DNA from: Eurosta solidaginis
Lineage: Eukaryota > Arthropoda > Insecta > Diptera > Tephritidae
Assembly (NCBI RefSeq): GCF_040869045.1
Contig: NC_090324.1
Location: 55,333,346-55,397,345 of the forward strand
Length of the DNA: 64,000 nt
Direction: 5' to 3'
A program made the translations under genes and the position numbers. The notes under the pieces were generated by a model. That model ran no database searches, had not been told where the DNA came from, and saw only the letters and a list, made by a program, of their open reading frames with translations. Of this stretch, positions 22,822 through 32,263 are shown piece by piece; the stretch's first letter is position 1, and the number at the start of each line of letters is the position of its first letter.

Positions 22822-23722
22822 TGAAGTTGGAGGATACACTGCGACTTCTGCAGAATTAGAATTCGAACATACCGACACAGGATGGTCAGTTCTACATCTT
22901 CCAAATATACAAGCAGGCGGAAGACATTTTGTACATGCAGTTTGGCAAAAAATAAGAAATAAAATAAATTAGCATAAAAGGCAATATAAAAAATTTAATG
23001 TTATATATTTGTAACTCTTTTTTGTTCAGTATAAGACGTACTTTATCTAAAATAAGGACTAAATCTGCAAATGCAAAAACATTTTCGGGCAAATTTGCCA
23101 TTAATTGTTATAAATAAATTAGCTAGTTTCAACAAAAATTAACTCATTATTTGTGATTTCATGTTTTTTTGAAAACAACTAAAATAAAAAACAAAGGATC
23201 TGTTAAATAAAGACTTATGTATTTACGTGTAATTGAAGTTTGCCACAAAAAATGGGCCGGTCAAAAATTCATTCTATTTAAGATTTTTTGGTACGCTTCA
23301 AATTATTTTGGAACAATTTTTTAGGATTTTGGTAGAGGCTATTATAGGTAAGTGGCATCAATGGGAAACCATATTTGTATGTAGGTGAAACATTTGTGCT
23401 TTCGAATTTAGCGGGGATACATAAAGGTTTATGTCTTTGAAATTCGCATTAGAACAATTACATAATTGTTTCCAAAGATGGCGCGCTTGTGCACGAAAAT
23501 GAATTTCGATATTTGTATGAATTGTTCGAATTTACAAAAAAAAAATTTTCTATTAATTATAAACAAACAGAGTAATATTTATTAACAAAATAGGCCTATG
23601 CACTGCGGCTGATGCATACGAATCGAGTCACATAACTTTTATATGATTTTACGTATGCTAAGTATGCGAAACAGCCTGTCAATTGATTGTATGGAAATTT
23701 TGTTAGCGTATTAATATATAGA
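22623..23722. other. A2-specific segment
   Basis: It replaces the A1-specific stretch 8037-8937. It begins with the ORF1-like fragment (22588-22821) and continues as AT-rich sequence with no recognised gene. A minus-strand frame at 23790-23596 crosses into the shared part. Its start (LSELTWPEYNDHMTTND) is shared with A1, but its remainder is only here. Confidence 0.5.
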
Positions 23723-24009
23723 TAATAAAAATGCATATCGTTAGTAGTCATATGATCATTATATTCAGGCCAAGTTAATTCAGACAGCACTTTTTTAACA
23801 TTTTGAAAAATTCAAACCGACTACTGCGATAGGATGTAACGGTATGGCAACCTTGAGCCTTACTTGTAATTTGTTGAACTTTCTCGAGAGCTGGATGATA
23901 AAATCCATCTGATAAGACTATAATATCGGACTGGCTTGAATAAAATTGTAATATGTTATCAACGCAAATTAAGTCTAGGACCTTATCGAACTAAGTATAG
24001 ACCTTACAT
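23723..24009. repeat. Block A2, middle part (paralogue of 8938-9228)
   Basis: It closely matches A1. On the minus strand both copies read as a coding-like stretch of about 70 residues with few stops (containing SDIIVLSEGVYHPAFEKVQ in A1). It ends exactly at the insertion point of the non-LTR element. Confidence 0.8.
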
Positions 24010-24509
24010 GTGTCGCCTTGCGCACACCGGCGTCATCTCAAAACGTCGATTCGTAGGTTCTTGCACCCTCCCCCCACATTTGGGTGGAGCCTCCTCGCGG
24101 TGACACCTGGTAACGGCGGCGAATGCGAGCGGCGGCCCGTTTCTCCTCCCTTTAACCAGATTTCCCTTCTTCTCCCATCTCCCATCTGCACTCCGTTTCC
24201 CCTGGGCTAAGTTTTCCTATATTGCTATTTTTACTTCAAGACCGTCCATACGTGGCGAAGAGTCACACCGTGAATAAGGTGCCCAAGCTTTGCTAACAAA
24301 TATGGCGGATCTAGAGAGGACATCTCGATAAAACCCGTAATTACGAGTGTCATCCGAACCGTGCTCATGGGATGAATGGCACTACGTTAGTGTGTCTTAT
24401 AATGGTGGCCTCCAGATACCTGACGATCTCTGGATGTAATTAGTCTTGCTGGGATATTGGGGGCTATGTCCCAGCTAACCTACCTTCCCCCATACTCGTG
24501 GGTATTTTT

Positions 24510-26041
24510 ATGGATAATAATAATATAAAAAACAACCAAAATGGAGCTGAACAGCTCCCAATAGATCAGGTCGATTGCGACCTTTCGGTGCAAGCCGAAT
24601 CAGCTGTCGCCGCAGACTTGCCGGGGCCGAATAGTCCCCTGCATGAAGTGTAGATGGCAGATGCGGGGACTCTGCAGGATGCAAATCGGATAGAGTCACA
24701 ATCCACAATCTCGCCGGAGGATGAAGAGAGGCTCCTTGCCTCTCCAGCGAAGCGAGATCGGCTAAGTGGTGCCGCTCGAAAACGTCTCAAGCGATTAATG
24801 TCCAGGAGAATTAGTTACAGGTAGCCAGGGGATTTGCCAAAGAACCCTTGGGATCGGTCCTTGTTGAGGGGTCAGCCAAGAGAGGTCGCTCAGATAGCTC
24901 GACTCCACCAGAATGAGAGCCCAAAAAGATGTGGCTGCCAACAGCTTACAATAGAAAAATATTGTCAAAACCTGTGGAAAGCTGTCCATCAAATGTCGAG
25001 GCAAACATGCCTCCCCATCCTGATGCAACAGCCAAGCAGTCGGCCACTTTCAGGGATGTCCTGAGTGGGGAAAGGCTGGGCATTATACCTCCCGACTATC
25101 CAGCCACGGTCTGGTTTTCAGGGGAACTGATAAAGCCCATCTTTAGCGGTTGCACACCTCGCCCTGGCTGGCTTTCTATCACCTGCAGGGATGCAACCAC
25201 CCCGGAGTGGGTAAGGGCTATCGCCTCAAAGCTCACTCCATGCCAAGGTGCCAAGCTGAAGGTGGTATCTGATGCGGATATATCACGCCGCATCATTCTC
25301 GTGGGGTACTTTAAGGAAGAGGAATGCCCCTCAAACGACGACGCCTTGAGGTTAGCTGAGGCCCAAAATGTCGGCTTGGGTACCAGGAACTGGAGAATCC
25401 TCAACCGGATTCGAAAGTCCACGGTGGCGGAAGTTACTATAGCCGTCGATCCGTTGTCTTGGGAGCTATTAAAGCAACGCAACTACTTGATTTTCTGCGG
25501 GTTTGACAGACTCAAGTTAAGGCCCAAAAACAAGCCATCCCTGTCCCTGGTAAATATAAATACCAACGGCAGTGACAATAACGGTGAGGGGGAGGATACG
25601 GTTGACGATGACAAACCCTGCTGTTCGAAGAATCTGAAGGTATCTAGTAGGCATTTACATACTGAACAACAGGATTTGCCGAGTCAATCGGACACCCCCA
25701 AAAACCTTCTCAAGGAGATCCCAGGCCTTCTGGGTCTAGAGTTGGCCCACAGATCCCAAACGAGGCAGCGACAGTACGCCAGTCTGTCCCCCAAAAACCC
25801 GGCAACAAGGCAACCACCTCGTGGGAGCCCCAATGTCAGGAAAGGGAACAAAAAAGGACGAGGACGAATGGCTGAAGAAGCCGAAATGTCGTTTAACAAT
25901 AAGGCAAGGTGGTGGCTACACGTGGTCGCACAGACCATAATTAGTGTCTCCCCTCCTTATCAAAGCCCAAAAGCAAAGCCCTCTGAAATGCCTTCAGGTG
26001 AATCCTCACCATGCCAAGGCAGCCTCAGACGTCCTAATTAA
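24510..26041 (+). pseudogene. ORF1 of the AAT-tailed non-LTR element (DUF4780-like)
   Basis: It starts at ATG 24510 (MDNNNIKNNQNG), has an in-frame stop near 24651, then a basic segment and another stop near 24822. A frameshift near 24930-24990 leads into a 370-codon frame. That frame holds ATFRDVLSGERLGIIPPDYP and the globular domain up to about residue 215, then a low-complexity basic C-terminus. This combination is typical of ORF1 proteins with a DUF4780 domain in insect non-LTR elements. They are presumed RNA-binding components of the retrotransposition particle. The three defects make it non-functional. Confidence 0.7.
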
Positions 26042-27026
26042 AAAATTTTAAGAAGAAAGTGTGGGAATAACCTTCATTTAGGAGCCTTGGATTCAACACT
26101 GTGCCGTAAATGGCCTGAACAGTACTGATGGTAAGTTAATTTATGCCACCAGTTTTCGCCCAAGAGCGGCGATGCTTTTAAGCAACAAACTAATATTTCT
26201 TCCACTTTTACAGTTTATGACGGCTGATCTAGTAGCAGTTTGTGCTAAAATTCCAACCCCATAAGGCGAACAAGAGGCAATCTTGACCTCTGCCTTCTTT
26301 CCGGTGGAGGAAGAAACGGCCCCAACAAACGAAACAATAGCCCTCATCAAATACTGTCAGCAGAGTGGCACACCATGGATCCTCTGCTGAGACGCAAATT
26401 CCCATCATACAACATGGGGCATAACGAACCCGAACGTACCTCCTTGAGTTTATCAGTAGTAATAATATAAGCATTATCAACCGGGGCAATGAACCCACCT
26501 TTGTAAATGCCATTAGAGGAGAAGTTTTAGATCTTATTCTGTGCAGCTATAATATGGTTAGCACCGTCACTACTAACTGGCATGTTTCAAGAGAGGAATC
26601 AATGTCGGACCACAAACACATTGTATTCTACATTGGCCACTTTCCGGAACACATGCCAGCTTTTAGAAATCCCAGGGAAACGAACTGGGAGCGTTTCCGT
26701 TTCATTATTGAGGAAGCTGGTGTCAGCTTACAGCGACCTATAACCACCGTGCAGGAGCTTGAGAAGGAAGCTGATCAGCTCCAATCTGACATTAAAAGAG
26801 CTTTCAATGAGAGATGCCCCCACTATTACTCGAAACACACTTTCCTGACTGCACAGCAGGCTATCAATCACCACATCTAATAGCAGATTTGCCAACCATC
26901 AGTGGTAATGAAAAAAGCCTAGCAACAAAGCTCACCACTGTGAAACGAGTGCAATGGGCTCTGTCTAATTTCAGCTCATTCAAGTCACCAGGACCGGATG
27001 GGGTCTACCCTTTTCTGTTACAGTAA
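26042..27026 (+). pseudogene. ORF2 remnant: endonuclease end and RT start of the AAT-tailed element
   Basis: Frames around 26430-26880 include RGNEPTFVN, RGEVLDL and SDHKHIVFYIG, which carries the S-D-H motif of the endonuclease. The frame continues to the linker with PRETNWERFR. A separate frame (26814-27026) has FSSFKSPGPDGVYPFLLQ, the conserved entry to RT domain 0. The catalytic RT domains that should follow are absent. Only about 140 bp remain before the tail, so a deletion of more than 2 kb is inferred from usual family size. Confidence 0.75.
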
Positions 27027-27168
27027 AGCATATAGCCCCAGTCCTTAAAAGCCTGAAGAGTTACTTAGATACATCAAGAGCCTCCAGATACAAAATTAGG
27101 TTGAAAAGTTTTGCATAATAGATCTGCACAAAGGTCGCAGTGCTTCCAGACCTATCAATAATAATAAT

Positions 27169-27846
27169 ACCAGAGGTTTTCTCAACGACCAAACCAAAAA
27201 ACCCTATTAAAAACCAGGACCTGTATTATAAAATAACTCCGTCCCCTTGGCAAAAACTAGAAGCCTTCTAGGACCTATGCCACTTGTTGCTTATAGGCCT
27301 GATTGCTGTGCCACTGTAGTGTTACTAAAATCAAAGCACTACACAACCATAGCACTAACAGCTTTCTCGTGAGCAAAAAAAAGCTAACGCATATCCATAG
27401 GTCACAGGTTTATGCACCGGTATTGAAGACAAGAAATTAATGGTAGGTAAATAATTAATTATTTACAGGCCAATAGAACCAAAAATAAAATTAACTACAT
27501 TCAGTCTAAAAAAAGGCACCCAAGAGTTCTATTAAAGCAAGAGCTTAAATGAAAATTATATGGGCTACTACTACAAGAATCCTCGTTTAATGAGATAATA
27601 GCACCTGATTGGCTTCCTCAATCAATTGACGGACGCCGAAGCACATTCACACTATAAAAGAAATACGGGCTAACATATTTTGTCTCCTATTCATTTGTTA
27701 AAATGCAGGTTTTAACTGTGAAAAACGTTGGAAAAGTACCTCTAAGAACTTTTTTTCCATATACCTTGCTGTAGGATTTTTTTCATCTTTGTTGGTTAAA
27801 AAAAATTCAGCTGTTGCCGCATTTACAAATTATATACGTAATATAA
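27169..27846. repeat. Block A2, third part (paralogue of 9252-9890)
   Basis: It is collinear with A1. A plus-strand stretch starting after an AG acceptor-like site (about 27469 here, 9527 in A1) reads as about 60 codons of protein-like sequence (containing SSFNEIIAPDW). It has one stop in A2 and two in A1, at different places, so the common ancestor had fewer. The product is not recognised. Confidence 0.75.
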
Positions 27847-30436
27847 CAAGTAAGGAAGGTTAAGTTCGGGTGTAACCGAACATTACATACTCATTTGAGA
27901 GCTATGGTGACAACATAAGAGAAAATAACCATGTAGGAAAATGAACCGAGGGAAACCCTAGAATGTGTTTGTATGACATAAGTATCAAATGAAAGGCATT
28001 AAAGAGTATTTTATGAGGGAGTGGGCCATAGTTCTACAGGTGGACGCCATTTAGTGATATAGCCATAAAGGTGGATCAGGGTTGACTCCAGAATGCGTTT
28101 GTACGATATGGGTATCAAATGAAAGATGTTAATGAGTATTTTAAAAGGGAGTAATCCTTAGTTCCATAGGTGGACGCCGTTTCGAGATATCGCCATAAAG
28201 GTGGGCCAGGGGTTACCCTAGAATTTGTTTGTACAATATGGGCATCAAACGAATGGTGTTAATGAGTATCTTAAAAGGGAGTGGGCCTTAGTTCTATAAG
28301 TGGATGCCGTTTCGAAATATCGCCATAAAAGTGGACCAGGGGTGACTCTAGAATGTGTTTGTACGATATGGGTATCAAATTAAAGGTATTAGTGAGGGTT
28401 TTAAAAGGGAGCGGTGGTTGTTGTATAGGTGGTCGCCTTTTCGAAATATCGCCATAAAGGTGGACCAGGGGTGACTCTAGAATGCATTTGTACGATATGG
28501 GTATCAAATGAAAGGTGTTAATGAGTAATTTAAAAGGGAGTAATCCTTAGTTCCATAGGTGGACGCCGTTTCGAGATATCGCCATAAAGGTGGACCAGGG
28601 GTGACCCTAGAATTTGTGTGTACAATATGGGTATCAAAAGAAAGGTGTTAATGAGTATTTTAAAACGGAGTAATCCTTAGTTCCATACGTGGTCGCCGTT
28701 TCGAGATATCGCCATAAAGGTGGACCAGGGGTGACCCTAGAATTTGTTTGTACAATATGGGCATCAAACGAAAGGTGTTAATGAGTATTTTAAAAGGGAG
28801 TGGGCCTTCGTTCTATAGGTGTTCGCCTTTTCGAGATATCGCCATAAAGGTGGACCAGGGGTGACTTTAGAATATGTTTGTACGATATGGGTATCAAATG
28901 AAAGGTGTTAATGAGTATTTTAAAAGGGCGTGGGGCTTAGTTCTATAGGTGGACGCCTTTCGAGATATCGCCATAAAGGTGGACCAGGGGTGACTCTAGA
29001 ACGAGTTTGTACGATATGGGTATCAAATTAAAGGTATTAATGAGAGTTTTAAAAGGGAGTGGTGGTAGTTGTATATGTGAAGGCGTTTTCCAGATATCGA
29101 CCAAAATGCGGACCAGGGTGACCCAGAACATTATCTGTTGGATACCGCTAATTTATTTATATATGTAATACCTGCCAAGATTTTAAGGGTTTTTTTATTT
29201 CGCCCTGCAGAACTTTTTCATTTTCTTCTACTTAATATGGTAGGTGTCACAACCATTTTATAAAGTTTTTTCTAAAGTTATATTTCGCGTCAATAAAACA
29301 ATCCAATTACCTTACCATGTTTCATCCCTTTTTTCGTATTTGGTATAGAATTATGGCATTTTTTCATTTTTTGTAATTTTCGATATCGAAAAAGGGGGCG
29401 TGGTCATAGTCGGATTTCGTTCATTTTTCATACCAAGATAAAGTGAGTTCAAGTAAGCACGTGAACTAAGTTCATTAAAGATATGTCGATTTTTGCTGAA
29501 GTTATCGTGTTAACGGCCATGCGGAAGGACAGACGGACGACTGGGCGTGGCATCAACCGATTCCGCCCATTTTCACAGAAAACAGTTAACGTCATAAAAT
29601 CTATGCCCCTATTATTTCAAAAGGATTGGTTAATTTTTGTTCGAATTATGGCGTTAAAAGTGTCCTAGACAAATTAAATGAAAAAGGGCGGAGCCACGCC
29701 CATTTTGAAATTTTCTTTTATTTCTGTATTTTGTTGCACCACATCATGACTGGAGTTGAATGTTGACATAATTTACTTATATACTGTAAAGATATTACAT
29801 TTTTTGTTAAAATTTTACTTTAAAAAAATTTTTTTTTTAAAAGTGGGCGTGGTCCTTCTCCGATTTTGCTAATTTTTATTAAGCGTACATATAGTAATAG
29901 GAGTAACGTTCCTGCCAAATTTCATTATGATATCTTCAACGACTGCCAAATTACAGCTTGCAAAATTTTAAATTACCTTCTTTTAAAAGTGGGCGGTGCC
30001 ACGCCCATTGTCCAAAATTTTACTAATTTTCTATTTTTCGTCATACGTTCAACTCATTTACCAAGTTTCGTCGCTTTATCTGTCTTTTGTAATGAATTAT
30101 CGCACTTTTTCGGTTTTTCGAAATTTTCGATATCGAAAAAGTGGGCGTGGTTATAGTCCGATTTCGTTCATTTTAAATAGCGATCTGAGATGAGTGCTCA
30201 GAAACTTACATACCAAATTTCATCAAGATACCTCAAAATTTACTCAAGTTATCGTGTTAACGGACGGACGGGACGGACGGACGGACGGACATGGCTCAAT
30301 CAAATTTTTTTTCGATCCTGATTATTTTGATATATGGAAGTCTATATATATCTCGATTCCTTTATATATGTACGACCAACCGTTATCCAATCAAACTTAA
30401 TATACTCTGTGAGCTCTACTCAACTGAGTATAAAAA
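27847..30436 (-). mobile_element. Helentron/DINE-like element, family A, copy 3
   Basis: This minus-strand copy has the best ends. Its 3' terminus (left) is CAAGTAAGGAAGG in plus-strand sense. The hairpin is GTTCGG/CCGAAC (27864-27881), and the subterminal motif ATACTCATTTGAG is at 27887-27899. At the other end CTCAACTGAGTAT ends near 30431. The tandem array has nine units (28050-29110). The uninterrupted paralogue in A1 (around 9885-9900) defines the insertion: an AT-rich site with no duplication visible. Confidence 0.88.
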
Positions 30437-30590
30437 TAAAAAACCAATCATGCCGAACAAAAAACTTGCCCCTTAGGCGGCCTTAAACTGTGACTGAAAA
30501 ACTGCTCAGTATTTTAACTGGAGTTTAAATTTGAGTAGAGTTTAAGCTTAAGCAACAACTGAAAAACCGGGCCTAGGAACCATTTTTTTG
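30437..30590. repeat. Block A2, last part (paralogue of about 9900-10045)
   Basis: It resumes the A1 match at ATGCCGAACA and runs to AACCATTTTTTT, where A1 is cut by the F1 Gypsy element. The start codon of the candidate secreted ORF of A1 is changed here. Confidence 0.75.
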
Positions 30591-30740
30591 TTTCAATAAA
30601 GTCAATAACTGCAATCACTCTGAGAACAACACAAAAATAAAATTGTTTTCATTACACATGGTCATCCTGCCTCGAGTTTAATTAGCCCACTGCTGTTACA
30701 ATAGTGGTCTGCTGTGATCCTGGCACAAATCATGAGATCA
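30591..30740. other. Short AT-rich spacer
   Basis: No gene, repeat end or regulatory element was recognised. It lies between block A2 and the foldback element. Confidence 0.4.
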
Positions 30741-31178
30741 TCAAAAAATAAAATAATTTAAAAAAAATGTTAAGTTAAACGGTTTTATTGAAAACAATAC
30801 CTACATTAAGGAATAATAATAATAGAAGCAAGAAAATAATTAGGTAGGTCATAGGTGCTAGTCATCACACTCCTCATCAATCTAGGGCGTTGATCAGACA
30901 ATTAAATAAATGCGTTGGACGCGTCAAGTTTCTATTGATAGTCACAAGTAAGACCAACTGAACATTAATCACGTTATGCTACACCTCACCTTTTGGAAAT
31001 TTCACGCCCAACACTTTTTTTAATTGTCTGATCAACATCCTAGATTGATCAGGAGTGTGATGACTAGTACCTAGGACCTACCTAATTATTTTCTAGCTTT
31101 TAGTATTATTATTAATTAATGCAAGTATTGTTTTCTATAAAACCGTTTAACTAAAATTTTTTTATTATTTTTTTTCAA
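30741..31178. mobile_element. Foldback / MITE-like element with about 175-bp inverted arms
   Basis: The left arm (30741-30922) and right arm (31004-31178) are inverted copies of each other with about 85 per cent identity by eye, separated by a loop of about 80 bp. Both contain AAAATAATTAGGTAGGTC and CTAGTCATCACACTCCT-type words in opposite orientation. No coding sequence. The transcript would form a long hairpin. The family is unknown to me, and no target duplication was identified because the arms fade into AT-rich ends. Confidence 0.8.
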
Positions 31179-31900
31179 GTTTTTAGTCTTTATTTAATTG
31201 CCTATTATTTCTCATTCTTTTAGTTGATTTAGTGACTCATTATTGCAAGTAATCTTTCCTGACAGTTTGTTACAATCTAAGTCCTCAATATATAATCCTT
31301 CCAAAGACTTTACTGGACTCGGCGCCACGAACTCCAAATTATTTTGATGTCACTTCTACACACAAATACGATTTTTTTTAATATTTCGATCCATGCGCCA
31401 CCAATTGGAATGTTTTTTTTTCTTATTATTGCATTGTCATCGGGTTCTGAACTATATTCCAAGTTTCAAGCTTATAGCTTATCGGGAAGTTACTTAAATT
31501 TCAATTAAAAAATTCGGTCACAACGGCTGACCTGCCGGCCGGCCGCTACACAGAGTCAAGCTAAATAAAACCGTTTAAAAAAAGGTTTTGGATATGTTAT
31601 GGCATTCATTAATAAGAAGCAGTTACATGGATCGTGCACAATTCTAAAAGTTCACAGATATTTATCTGGCAATAAATTGGATTGTTTTTTAGCAACACTA
31701 GCAGTTGTTGCTGGTTGCCAACTACTAAAATACCGTACATTTAGCAACATCTGACGACCAATCGTGGTCAAGACATAACAGCTGAATTGAATCTGGATCA
31801 TGGTTATATTAAAGAGTAGACAAATTTCTGACGAGTAACATAATAATAAAAAATATATATTTTGTTTAGTAACAAAAAAAAAAGTGCAATAAGACTTAAT
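31179..31900. other. Unassigned AT-rich repeat-like sequence
   Basis: No open frame of interest. A GC-rich knot at 31525-31550 (GCCGGCCGGCCGC) stands out. The stretch 31380-31560 looks like old transposon sequence (CCATGCGCCACC and similar words), but no ends were found. Confidence 0.35.
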
Positions 31901-32148
31901 TTTTTTTTCTCAGATGAGCTTAAAGAACTAGAACTAGTTCAGAAAAATAGGTCAGCATGTAAAATAAATATATGAAGAATTACTAATAAATTTTTTTGAT
32001 TAATCGATATTTTCTACCAAAATGCCAAATGAATAGGGTCCCTACAATGGAGGATGTAATGAACCCAACAACAAGTGAATTGCAAATAATGTTAAGGTTC
32101 AAGAAACTATTTACAAATAGAGAAAAAAATAAAGACAATTTTTATTAA
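31901..32148 (+). pseudogene. Decayed leader/Gag-like ORF of an LTR element
   Basis: The frame at 32035-32148 encodes RVPTMEDVMNPTTSELQIML, followed by a charged tail. The minus-strand ORF at 50364-50122 carries REPTMEDIKNPSTKEEEIMN at the equivalent place before its own end. Upstream frames are broken (stop near 32033). A second, similar pair of degenerate pieces (F-D/E-EL motifs near 31908 and 32168) suggests a decayed tandem. The function is unknown to me. Confidence 0.5.
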
Positions 32149-32263
32149 AATCAAAATAATTTTTTTTCCTGAGGAACTTGAAATTATTTCAACAGCAAGA
32201 AATCAGAGAAAACTAAAATTCCTGCACCAATAAAATATAAAATAACATAAATATAGTTTAAAT

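Larger units (their letters stand above)
24010..27168 (+). mobile_element. Internally deleted non-LTR retrotransposon with AAT tail inside block A2
   Basis: It has a GC-richer 5' UTR (24010-24509), ORF1 (24510-26041), the end of an endonuclease domain, a short piece of reverse transcriptase, and a 3' end with an AATAATAAT tail (27160-27168). Base composition is clearly different from its surroundings. Comparison with A1 shows that 23 bp of the ancestral site (9229-9251) are missing at the insertion, and no target duplication is visible. Most of the RT is deleted. I-like or R1/LOA-like clade membership is possible, judged from the domain order and the AAT tail. Confidence 0.8.

Noticed and set aside
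28271..29131. Minus-strand ORFs with repeated IPISYK...LVHLYGDISKR peptides
   Set aside because: They are read-throughs of the non-coding 128-bp tandem units of the Helentron-like element. The same peptides appear in every array in whichever frame is open.
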